From Paenibacillaceae bacterium (GTDB lineage Bacteria; Bacillota; Bacilli; Paenibacillales; NBRC-103111): a stretch of 64,000 nucleotides of DNA. A program made the translations under genes and the position numbers. Location of the stretch: the NCBI GenBank assembly GCA_029256185.1, contig JAQSYI010000034.1, forward strand, positions 213,326 through 277,325. Direction: 5' to 3'. How positions within the stretch are numbered: position 1 is the stretch's first letter; every line of letters begins with the position of its first letter. The notes under the pieces are model-generated. The model did not search any database. It saw only the letters and a list, made by a program, of their open reading frames with translations, and was not told where the DNA came from. Positions 53,237-61,963 of the stretch are shown in pieces.

Positions 53237-56200
53237 CTACTCTTCCCCGGTGATCAGTTGGATCTCATTCACCCCGCACCAGTAATCACCGCGGCTGCTG
53301 CCCCGGTTCACATAGCGGATGTACTTGGCTGCAACCGGCTGGTCAAAGTAAAACCGTTCGCCAAAGGTCTTGCCGTTGGCTTCGAAGGTGCCCAGGCTAA
53401 AAAATTCAACGCCGTCCATGGAGTACTCCAGTTCGAAGTAAGCCCGGCGGACTGTAGCGTTGTTCAAATATATTTCCGCGGCGGCAAGAGTATAAGGCTG
53501 ATCAAACTCCAACGTAAACCACGCGCCGTTCGCGCCGCTGGACCAAAGCGTTGTTTTGTCTCCGTCCCAGGCATAATCTCCCGTCTGTCCGTTGTACTCG
53601 TTCTCCCGGTCCCAGTCACCATCTATAATTGTAGCCAGCCGGGAACTGTCAACAGGCTCCAGCCCCGCATCGACAGTAACCGTATAGATAGACGCCTGAA
53701 AGCCGGTCTCCGCAAAAAATGCATCCTCCAAGAAGGACAACGGAATCATCAGGGTACCGCGCACAATAACCGGAGCGGCGCTCAAGGGTAGCGTCCTCGT
53801 TCCCAATTGTGCCGTCAAGGCTCCTGCGGTTAAAGCGACAGCACGCCTTTCTTTAGTGATCCCGGTCAGCGTCTGTGTCTGCGGATCATACTGGACCTGG
53901 GTTGCGCCAAGCGCCTCAAACACAGCCTTGCCGTCCACCATAATCCCGTCTTCTCCCAGCATAGGCTTTACCTCCGAATAATACGGGCGTTTATTGATGA
54001 GCAGGCGCAGTCCTCTATCCGCCTCATTGGGCGGCAACGGCGTCACCGGGACGCGCACAGAGTTGCTGTTCTTGTAGGCAAGGGTGACGGGACTGCCTGC
54101 CTCCACCGTGAAATATACGGCTCCCCCTTCCACGGTTGCCACAACATCCTCCTGCGTCTGGTCGACGGTCCATGTTCCTTCGCGGATGCCGGAGATAAAC
54201 ACCTTATAATGGCCCGCTCCCGGAATCGTAAAGGAAACGTTGTCCCTCATCCGGACGGCTTCCTTGGCAAATATAGCCGCACGGTCCGCCACCACGGCAC
54301 CCACATAGTCATCGTCTTCCATTAAAACGCTTGCCAGATCGGGAGCGGTGGAATCCCCATCGGATACCGTCATTACGTTTAGGAAATAGTCCGTTGCATT
54401 TGCTGTGGGAGGAGCGATCTCCACCCGTCCCCATCCTGCCTCCAGCATCATGCTGTCCGAATAGGTGGACTTGGCGGGATAATGGACCCCCTGCACTTCA
54501 AATTGCCGATCCGGTCCGCCGATCTTGGCAATGTCGGGATTGGCTGGCAGCAGGGTTTCATGGACCATCCGCCCGTTATTGCCGTTGCGGTTATTGACCA
54601 CTACGGTCTTGTTGCCTGCTACCTGCGGCTCCTGCTGCATGTGCAGCAGATATGCTTTCTTAGACTGGGGATCGGCCGAAACTACCTTATCCATCACAAT
54701 CATCACAGCAGGATGGTCCGGGTCCTCCAAGGGCATGAACAGCATGGAGCGGAGCACTTCCTCGACCTTATCGCTGTAAGCGTCCGTGATATCCCCTTTT
54801 ATATACGTATACTCGGGATAATGACTGTCTGGCCCGAATTCCCGGCCCAATACCTCGCCGGTCCGGTAGCCCTGCCCCATCCACACCTGGAAGGAGGACG
54901 GTTCAATCCCGCTGTTGGGCAGCCGCTGCCCCCCGTCATTGGCGGCTGCATCCCGGTTGTAATAGACGAAGGTTTCCCCGGGATCATAGACAGTAAGGGC
55001 GTTGTGGGCGATGGTGCGCTTGTTGTAATTCATGTCCTCCGGAGAATTATAGCTGTCATAGACCCCTGACTCACTGGCCAGAATGCCCTTATAGTACAAC
55101 TGAAAGGTGCCAGCGTCAAGATGGGTATGATTCGCCCCCCAGTACTCGCCGATGTTCATGAATGCCATGGCCACCGGTGAAGCAAGCCCCTCCGACCAGC
55201 CGGTTCTGGCCAGCATGGCCCCCTTCGGTGAAGGCAGGTAAGTAGAGTACGGCAAGCCGGTGTACGGCTCCGCCGCAAGCGCCGGGTCTTTGATGATGAG
55301 CGCCTGCACCGGTGTCCAGGTATTGTTGTTGTAGATGAAGGCGGACAGGTTGGGATTCTGGATCATGGCCTCATACTTGAAGTGGGCATTCCCGAAGTAA
55401 TTGGCGGCGAACAGGTAGAGAGGGTTCTGGGAATAATACATCCCTCTGGCCGTATACGGCTCTACGAAATCATCACCGTCCCGCAGCAGTTGTCCGTCCG
55501 GCCTGCGGGTATAGATCCATTGGTAGGCCACCTCCTCCATGGAAGAAGAATAGATATTCTGGCCTGACATGGCCTTGAAGATATACGCGCTCCATAAATC
55601 CCAGTTAAAGCGGTATGGTCCATAAGTGTTTCCCTGATGATGGCTGTGGGACTCATACCAGAAATTCCGCGGTTCAACGAACTGGGCAAAGAAGCGACCC
55701 GCCGCATAATTGTAGATATCGGGGTATTCATCATAGACCGCAATTCCGAAGCCAAGCAGATCCCTTAGCAGCTGTGCCTCGCCGGCGTGACTGACCACAG
55801 CGCTCTGCTTGCTCGGCGGATAGCCGATCTCCAGTCCTGTCCGGTCATCGGCCTGCCCGGATTTGGCAATATACTCGCTGTAGTACACAATGAATTCCTT
55901 GTCCCCGTCAGTCAGAAGATCGTAGCACCAATCATATACTTCGGATGCGGTAAAAATGACCTGCCCCATGGCTCTGGTGCTGTCGGCCATCCCGCCGAAC
56001 CGGACAGCGGGCATATAATTCCGCAAAGCGCTGATGGCACTCCTGCCGCTCTGCTCGTTGCCGTTGACCGCATAATCGAAGGCAAGCGCCTCGATGATTC
56101 CCAGCTTGTTGGCGTCATAGTTATTGCTGCCCGGAGGCAGCACGCCGTCTGTTCCGCTCTGCACCAAAGCGGCGAAAGCGTCGGCAGCAGGCAGGTTCTG

Positions 56201-57436
56201 GCTCATCGTCATGCCAGCGCGGATTCGGGCAAGATCATTCTCCTTGAACAGCAGCCGGGGATGCTCCGCCGGAGGTGCAATTGGAGGCAAAGGGTAAGCG
56301 TTGCCCGGCAAAGGCGTGCGGGGCGGGAATTGATCATCCTCGTTCTCCGGCGGGGCGGAAGCCTTGGAGAGAAACAGGGCGTCCAAATAAAGCTGCTTGG
56401 TCCGGTGCGTGAAATATACGGTATGAAGACCTGCGGTCAGGTTGACCTTAGTCGCTCCGGCGGCAGTGGTATAGTACCACTTATAATTGCTCTGATCGGG
56501 CGCAGGCAGCCACAGCGACTGGAACGTGACCGTTCCCGGGTCGGCCAAGGGCTGGTCCCACCAGATATGAAAATTGTTGTTCCCGGTCCCAAACGTAGGA
56601 AGCGCCCGTATCCAGAGATAATATTGCCCGGATTCGGGCACCTGGAACGTAAAGCTGGCATCTGCCTCCGCCAGTTCATTGGGGTCCAGACACTTGTCGG
56701 TGCTGCCCGCCGAGACATAAGCATCCGCCCGGATCTGAACCGCCTTTCCCCCGAAGGCCTGCTCCGCGTCCCGGACAGCCGTCTGGGCGGGATTGAGCTT
56801 GCCCGACTCAAACTGCACCACGGAGTCCGTGGCGAAGTAGGCGCTGGCCGGAGGGACGGCATTGGGGGAGCTGGCCAGATAGAAGGCGTCGAACAGCATG
56901 TTGACAATGCGGTGCTTGATGAAGAAGGTATGCTCACCCTCCGTAAGCGTGACCTTCAACGCGCCGCTGGTAGCCCAGGTAAAGACGCCTTGTGTTCCAC
57001 CGTTCAGCCACATGGTTGAGTAGCTGCTGTTGTCCCAGGCATAGTAAAAATTATTATTGGTGCTGACTCCCTTGCTGGGGTTGAACTTGACCCACAGATA
57101 ATAATCGCCGGTTGCGGGAACCTGGAACGTAACGGCAATATCCGGGTGCTCCAATTCAGCAGGGTCCAGACATTTATCATTGCTTCCCGCAGAGATATAA
57201 GCGCCATCCTTGGCCTCGGGGATATTGACGTACTTACCCCCGGATGCCGCCTGTGAGTTGATAACATGGTACACATTGTTCAGCACCGTGCTCTCCGCTT
57301 CCACAACGGAGTCAACCGCAAAGCCCTCCGGCGTCTGGTCTTCCGTCGCGAACACAGGACAGGAGCTGAACAAAAGCACCATTGCCAGTAAAAAAGCGAG
57401 CCCGTTCTTTTCATATCGCCGCATGCTGCGAATCAT
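53237..57436 (-). CDS. Secreted multidomain heparinase II/III-like polysaccharide lyase
   Basis: 1399 residues. The ATG at 57436 is chosen with AAGGAGG six bases upstream. Signal peptide about 1-30. Two related carbohydrate-binding beta-sandwich modules (about 40-190 and 200-360), both with SAGS-DKCLDP-EL motifs. Then an (alpha/alpha) toroid plus beta-sandwich lyase of the heparinase II/III type (about 400-1120), with HSHHQGNTYGPYRF and NHTHLDAGTFQLYYKG motifs carrying the conserved histidines. A copper-amine-oxidase-N-like module follows (about 1130-1265), then a C-terminal F5/8-type C (discoidin) domain (about 1275-1399). It should cleave a uronic-acid-containing polysaccharide outside the cell; the substrate is not deducible. 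Downstream partner of the cytoplasmic paralogue. Confidence 0.83.
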   Translation of the reverse strand: MIRSMRRYEKNGLAFLLAMVLLFSSCPVFATEDQTPEGFAVDSVVEAESTVLNNVYHVINSQAASGGKYVNIPEAKDGAYISAGSNDKCLDPAELEHPDIAVTFQVPATGDYYLWVKFNPSKGVSTNNNFYYAWDNSSYSTMWLNGGTQGVFTWATSGALKVTLTEGEHTFFIKHRIVNMLFDAFYLASSPNAVPPASAYFATDSVVQFESGKLNPAQTAVRDAEQAFGGKAVQIRADAYVSAGSTDKCLDPNELAEADASFTFQVPESGQYYLWIRALPTFGTGNNNFHIWWDQPLADPGTVTFQSLWLPAPDQSNYKWYYTTAAGATKVNLTAGLHTVYFTHRTKQLYLDALFLSKASAPPENEDDQFPPRTPLPGNAYPLPPIAPPAEHPRLLFKENDLARIRAGMTMSQNLPAADAFAALVQSGTDGVLPPGSNNYDANKLGIIEALAFDYAVNGNEQSGRSAISALRNYMPAVRFGGMADSTRAMGQVIFTASEVYDWCYDLLTDGDKEFIVYYSEYIAKSGQADDRTGLEIGYPPSKQSAVVSHAGEAQLLRDLLGFGIAVYDEYPDIYNYAAGRFFAQFVEPRNFWYESHSHHQGNTYGPYRFNWDLWSAYIFKAMSGQNIYSSSMEEVAYQWIYTRRPDGQLLRDGDDFVEPYTARGMYYSQNPLYLFAANYFGNAHFKYEAMIQNPNLSAFIYNNNTWTPVQALIIKDPALAAEPYTGLPYSTYLPSPKGAMLARTGWSEGLASPVAMAFMNIGEYWGANHTHLDAGTFQLYYKGILASESGVYDSYNSPEDMNYNKRTIAHNALTVYDPGETFVYYNRDAAANDGGQRLPNSGIEPSSFQVWMGQGYRTGEVLGREFGPDSHYPEYTYIKGDITDAYSDKVEEVLRSMLFMPLEDPDHPAVMIVMDKVVSADPQSKKAYLLHMQQEPQVAGNKTVVVNNRNGNNGRMVHETLLPANPDIAKIGGPDRQFEVQGVHYPAKSTYSDSMMLEAGWGRVEIAPPTANATDYFLNVMTVSDGDSTAPDLASVLMEDDDYVGAVVADRAAIFAKEAVRMRDNVSFTIPGAGHYKVFISGIREGTWTVDQTQEDVVATVEGGAVYFTVEAGSPVTLAYKNSNSVRVPVTPLPPNEADRGLRLLINKRPYYSEVKPMLGEDGIMVDGKAVFEALGATQVQYDPQTQTLTGITKERRAVALTAGALTAQLGTRTLPLSAAPVIVRGTLMIPLSFLEDAFFAETGFQASIYTVTVDAGLEPVDSSRLATIIDGDWDRENEYNGQTGDYAWDGDKTTLWSSGANGAWFTLEFDQPYTLAAAEIYLNNATVRRAYFELEYSMDGVEFFSLGTFEANGKTFGERFYFDQPVAAKYIRYVNRGSSRGDYWCGVNEIQLITGEE

Positions 57437-57470
57437 AATACGCCTCCTTATAAACTGGATTCTCAGTGGA

Positions 57471-59750
57471 TCATTGCTGCGTCCCGTTTGCATAGTGGAG
57501 CGTGACTGTCCCCTCCGTCTGGACGGAAAAGCTCACCGCATGGCCGCCCGTTATTGCTTCCACCTCCTCTCCCGCAGGCTCAATCCTCCATGTGCCTTCC
57601 TTGAGACCGGTGACCAGCACGGAATAATTCCTGTTATCCGGCGGAGTAAATATAAGGTCCGTCTTGCGCTTCCCCGCGTCCTTGGCAAGGATGGCGATAC
57701 GGTCCGACACGACAACCCCGGTAAACCCTTCGCCCTCCATAAGCGTGCTGCACAGATCAGGGGCCGTTGTGTCGGCATCCGATACCGTCATAACATGAAG
57801 GAAATAATCCGTTTGGCGGGGCTCCGCAGGGGATATTTCCACCCTTCCCCATCCTCCCTCGAACATCCGCTCCCGCAGCCGTTCGGCATCAATACTGAAG
57901 TTCACTCCACCCGCTTCAAACTCATGTCCCGGTCCGCCGATTTTCACCATTTCATAATCGGAAGGCAACAGGGTTTCATGCACCAGCCGACCATTATTGC
58001 CGTAACGGTCATTGACTGCGACCACCCGGTTCCCCTTGATCTCAGGCTCCTGCTGGGTATGCAGCAAGTAGGACTTTTTATAAAGGCGGTCAGCCGCCGT
58101 TACTTTGTCCAGCACGATCATGACAGCCGGATGGTCCGGATCGTCCAAGGGCATGAACAGCATGGAACGCAGGACCTCCCTCACCTTGCCGCTGTAGGCT
58201 TGCGTAATGTCCCCCTTGATGTAGGCGTACCCGGGGCGGACACTGTCTGAGGCGACGGCATGCTCCAATACACTGCCTGTCTTGTAGTCCTTCCCCATCC
58301 ACTCGGCAAAATCTGCCGGCTCCCAGCCGTCATTGGGCAGCCGCTGCCCTCCTTCGTTCACAAGCGGATCATACCCTTGAAGGAGTGTCGTTTCACCGGG
58401 ATCATGGATGAGCAGAGTGTTATGGGCAACCGTCCGTTTATTATAATTTTTGTCGTGCTCGGTGTAATAGCTGTTATAGGCCCCGGATTCGCTTGCCAGA
58501 ATTCCCTTGTAATACAGCTGGAAGGAACCCGCATCCAGATGATGATGGTTGGACGCCCAGTATTCCCCAATATTCATCACCGCTATAACCGGTGGGGAAT
58601 CAGCCTGGTCCGACCATCCTGTCCGTGCAACGATAGCCCCTTTGGGTGAGGGCAAATAAACGCTGCAGGGCAGATTGTCCCAGGGTTCCCCTTCCAGATG
58701 GGGGTCGTTCATAATGAGGGCCTGCACCGGTGTCCAGGTGGTATTTTTATAGATAAAACTGGTCAACTGTTCGCTCTGGTCCATGCCTTCATATTTAAAG
58801 TGGGCGTTGCCAAAATAACCTGCCGCCATCAGAAACATGGGATGCTGGATGTAGGTTTGCCCCCTGGGTGTGGTCAGCTCCACAAAGTCGTCTCCATTGC
58901 GCATCAACTGGCCGTCGGGGCGGCTGGTATAAATCCATTCGTAGGCCACTCGCTCCATCTCCGGGATATAGATGCGGTCTCCCGTCATCGCCTTGAAGAT
59001 ATAAGCGCTCCATAAATCCCAGAGAAAGCGGTAGGGGCCGTAGGCACAGCCCTGATGATGGCTATGAGAGCGGTACCAAAAATTGCGGGGCTCAATGAAT
59101 TGGGTGAAGAAGCGTCCCGCCGTATAATTGTAGATGTCGGGATATTCATCGTAGACGGCAATGCCGAAGCTGAGCAGATCACGCATCATTTGCGCTTCTC
59201 CCGCATGGCCTGTAATTGCACTCTGCCCGGAAGGGGGATATCCGATCTCCATGCCCCTCCGGTCGTCGGCTTGTGCGGACCGGATGATTTCCTCGCAGGC
59301 ATGCACCATATATTGCCTATCTTCCTCCGACAGAAGAGGGTAACACCAATCGTATACTTCCGAGCAGGCAAAGACCACATGGCCCATGGCCCGGGAGCTG
59401 TCGAACATGCCCTTAAATTTCACGTCGCTGAGATAGCTGCAGATGGCAGCAACAGCCTGGCGGCCATTCTCCGCATTGCCGTAGATAGCGTAATCGAATG
59501 CCAACGCCTCAATATGCCCGAGCATCTCGGCATCGAAGTTGAAGGAAGACTGCGGCAGCATCCCGTCTGTTTTCTGTTGGAGAAAAGCTGCGTAGGCTTC
59601 GGCGGCCGGGCGGTTTTGGGCAGCCTGTATGTTCGTTCTGATTGCCGGGATATCGGCGGCTGTGAACAGCAGTCTGGGATGTGCAGCGGGTGGAGCAATT
59701 GACGGCGGGGGAAATTCCCCCTCCGGCAGCGGTGTTCGCTTATGCAGCAT
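57471..59750 (-). CDS. Cytoplasmic heparinase II/III-like lyase
   Basis: 759 residues. The ATG at 59750 is chosen because GAAGGG then has a seven-base spacing; an ATG at 59756 is too close. It is a near full-length relative of the catalytic core of the secreted lyase (shared HSHHQG-AYGPYRF, HHHLDAGSFQLYYKG, YLPSPKGA and LRSMLFMPL-DPDHPAVMIV blocks) but has no signal peptide or binding modules. It probably degrades oligosaccharides delivered by the importer at 60067-63601. First gene of the minus-strand operon, 34 bases before the secreted lyase. Confidence 0.83.
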   Translation of the reverse strand: MLHKRTPLPEGEFPPPSIAPPAAHPRLLFTAADIPAIRTNIQAAQNRPAAEAYAAFLQQKTDGMLPQSSFNFDAEMLGHIEALAFDYAIYGNAENGRQAVAAICSYLSDVKFKGMFDSSRAMGHVVFACSEVYDWCYPLLSEEDRQYMVHACEEIIRSAQADDRRGMEIGYPPSGQSAITGHAGEAQMMRDLLSFGIAVYDEYPDIYNYTAGRFFTQFIEPRNFWYRSHSHHQGCAYGPYRFLWDLWSAYIFKAMTGDRIYIPEMERVAYEWIYTSRPDGQLMRNGDDFVELTTPRGQTYIQHPMFLMAAGYFGNAHFKYEGMDQSEQLTSFIYKNTTWTPVQALIMNDPHLEGEPWDNLPCSVYLPSPKGAIVARTGWSDQADSPPVIAVMNIGEYWASNHHHLDAGSFQLYYKGILASESGAYNSYYTEHDKNYNKRTVAHNTLLIHDPGETTLLQGYDPLVNEGGQRLPNDGWEPADFAEWMGKDYKTGSVLEHAVASDSVRPGYAYIKGDITQAYSGKVREVLRSMLFMPLDDPDHPAVMIVLDKVTAADRLYKKSYLLHTQQEPEIKGNRVVAVNDRYGNNGRLVHETLLPSDYEMVKIGGPGHEFEAGGVNFSIDAERLRERMFEGGWGRVEISPAEPRQTDYFLHVMTVSDADTTAPDLCSTLMEGEGFTGVVVSDRIAILAKDAGKRKTDLIFTPPDNRNYSVLVTGLKEGTWRIEPAGEEVEAITGGHAVSFSVQTEGTVTLHYANGTQQ

Positions 59751-59806
59751 AATCATACCCTTCTTTCCGGGATATAGTAGATAAGTGGCAGGAAATACTC
59801 TGCCTC

Positions 59807-59835
59807 ATTATATTTCCGCCTCTATGCACGCACAA
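59807..59835 (-). promoter_or_regulatory. Promoter of the lyase operon
   Basis: Minus strand TTGTGC (59835-59830), 17-base spacer, TATAAT (59812-59807), about 55 bases before the lyase start. Confidence 0.65.
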
Positions 59836-59857
59836 CCCGAATTTTTTATACTCACCT

Positions 59858-59932
59858 GAAAAAGTTCCAATCCTGGAGATTGGGACAGAATTTAGCGTAC
59901 CGATCGGAACTTTTTCGACCCGTTCGAAAAAG
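59858..59932. promoter_or_regulatory. Overlapping inverted repeats between the lyase and importer operons
   Basis: GAAAAAGTTCC (59858-59868) pairs with GGAACTTTTTC (59906-59916). The CTTTTTCGA overlapping the latter (59910-59918) pairs instead with TCGAAAAAG (59924-59932). A smaller GTTCCAATC/GATTGGGAC pair is nested in the first. The two main structures exclude each other, or the three GAAAAAG/CTTTTTC blocks are protein half-sites. This region, the minus promoter and a weakly structured leader fill the 59751-60066 gap; no clear plus-strand promoter was seen. Confidence 0.55.
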
Positions 59933-60066
59933 AAAGGGTTTTCATTGGCTCCGTCCGGTGATACAGTTCAAGCGTGGAGATTCACCGGTGAGCAATCGTT
60001 CATAGTCCATCAAAGAAAGTCTGAGGCGAAACGCGAACGCTTCAGGCACGGAAAGGAGAAGGCCAG

Positions 60067-61026
60067 TTGAAACTAGCTGTCAAATCGGGAATACATCCAA
60101 GCACCGGAAGGTTGACCCGGTCTTCCGAATGGATCGTATGCCTGCGTAGGGATAAGCTGCTGTATCTGATGCTGCTGCCTTTTGCACTATATTATGTCTT
60201 GTTCTATTATCTTCCCTTCGGGGGCCTTCGAATGGCGTTTATGGATTACAAGCCCTTCCTTGGCATGTCCGGCAGTCCCTGGGTGGGGCTGGAGAAGTTC
60301 ACGGAGTTTTTTACAGGGCCTTATTTCTGGAGAGTAACCCTCAACACCGTAACGATCAGTGTCATTAATATTATTTTCGGCTTTCCTATTCCCATTCTTC
60401 TTGCTATCTTGTTTAATGAGCTTCGCCACAAAGGGTTTCGGACCTTCGTGCAGACGATTTCTTACATGCCCCACTTTATTTCTACAGTGGTCATTGCCGG
60501 GCTTGTGGTCAACTTTCTGTCACCTTCTGCAGGGATTGTCAATGTATTGCTGGGGAAGCTGGGGTTTGAAAGCGTATACTTCTTAACCAAGCCGGAGTTT
60601 TTCCGATGGATCTATCTGCTTCAGGGCGTGTGGGCCGGTGCCGGCTTCGCTTCCATCATCTATTACTCCTCCCTGATGTCCATCGATTCGTCGCTCTATG
60701 AAGCGGCCAAGATTGACGGGGCGGACCGTTGGAAGCAGACCCTCCATATCACCTTGCCCGGACTGATGCCCACTATCGGCATTATGCTGCTGCTCGAGAT
60801 CGGCCATATCATGCAGGTGGGCTACGAGATGATCATTCTGCTGTATCAGCCGATTACCTATGAGACCGCCGATGTAATCAGCACCTTCGTTTACAGAGTG
60901 GGCATCCAGAATTCGGATTATTCCATGTCCACGGCTGTGGGGCTGTTCAACGGGATCGTGTCCCTTATCCTGGTGCTGACCGCCAACAAGCTGTCCAAAA
61001 AAATCAGCGATGTTTCCATTATGTGA
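60067..61026 (+). CDS. Sugar ABC importer permease, LplB type
   Basis: 319 residues from a TTG at 60067 with AAAGGAG about nine bases upstream. Six membrane helices and coupling loop EAAKIDGADRWKQTLHITLPGLMP. N-terminal LLPFALYYVLFYYLPFGGLRMAF is typical of the LplB/YteP group. Divergent from the lyases; first gene of the three-gene importer. Confidence 0.87.
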   Translation: MKLAVKSGIHPSTGRLTRSSEWIVCLRRDKLLYLMLLPFALYYVLFYYLPFGGLRMAFMDYKPFLGMSGSPWVGLEKFTEFFTGPYFWRVTLNTVTISVINIIFGFPIPILLAILFNELRHKGFRTFVQTISYMPHFISTVVIAGLVVNFLSPSAGIVNVLLGKLGFESVYFLTKPEFFRWIYLLQGVWAGAGFASIIYYSSLMSIDSSLYEAAKIDGADRWKQTLHITLPGLMPTIGIMLLLEIGHIMQVGYEMIILLYQPITYETADVISTFVYRVGIQNSDYSMSTAVGLFNGIVSLILVLTANKLSKKISDVSIM

Positions 61027-61053
61027 GTCTTCGCTCCCGGGAGGAACAAAAAG

Positions 61054-61923
61054 GTGAACCGAACAACCGGTGAAAAAATTTTCGGCGTGTTTAATATTCT
61101 GTTTATGCTGCTGCTGATTTTAGTCACATTATATCCCCTCTATTATGTCACGATATCGGCTTTTTCCGATCCAACGGCGGTTGCCACGGGGAAGGTAACC
61201 ATTTTCCCGTCAGGCTTCGAGCTGGCCTCGTTCAGCAAGATCATGGGGATGAACAACATCTGGACCGCCTACGGCAATACGGTCTTCTACTCCGTATTCG
61301 GGACGCTGATCAGCATGATGCTGACCATCCTCGGGGCCTACGCCCTGTCCAAACGCCGGATGAAGGGCAGAAAGGTCATTACCTTCTTCGTTCTGCTGAC
61401 CATGTGGTTTAGCGCGGGAATGATGCCGGTCTATCAAAATTTCCAGAACCTGCATCTGCTGGACAGCCGCTTGGGCATTCTGCTGTGCGGGGCCATCAAT
61501 ACCTTCAATGTGATTCTGATGCGGACCTTCTTCGAGAACGTGCCGGATTCCATGGAGGAATCGGCCAAGGTGGACGGGGCCAATGATTGGGTCATCCTTA
61601 CGCGAATATACCTGCCCCTGTCCGTCTCGGCTATTGCCACGATCACCATGTATTACTTCGTAGCCCGCTGGAACTCCTACTTCTGGGCGATGCTGATGCT
61701 GAAGGACCAGAGCAAGGTTCCCCTGCAGGTGCTGCTGAAGAAGCTCATTGTGGAAGTCTCTTATAACGTGAACGAGGCGGTGGATTTAAGCTCTAGTGTA
61801 ATGACCGAGCAAACCATCGTTTATGCGACTATCGTCATTGCCGTTATTCCCATGCTGGTGCTGTATCCGTTTATTCAACGGTTCTTTGTCAAGGGGATTA
61901 TGGTAGGTGCAATCAAAGGGTAA
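61054..61923 (+). CDS. Sugar ABC importer permease, YtcP type
   Basis: 289 residues from a GTG at 61054 with GGGAGG upstream. Six membrane helices, coupling loop ESAKVDGANDWVILTRIYLPLS, C-terminus FVKGIMVGAIKG. Partner of the preceding permease. Confidence 0.87.
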   Translation: MNRTTGEKIFGVFNILFMLLLILVTLYPLYYVTISAFSDPTAVATGKVTIFPSGFELASFSKIMGMNNIWTAYGNTVFYSVFGTLISMMLTILGAYALSKRRMKGRKVITFFVLLTMWFSAGMMPVYQNFQNLHLLDSRLGILLCGAINTFNVILMRTFFENVPDSMEESAKVDGANDWVILTRIYLPLSVSAIATITMYYFVARWNSYFWAMLMLKDQSKVPLQVLLKKLIVEVSYNVNEAVDLSSSVMTEQTIVYATIVIAVIPMLVLYPFIQRFFVKGIMVGAIKG

Positions 61924-61963
61924 TTCCACTATCATGGATTATAACAGGGAGGTTGTTCAGTTA

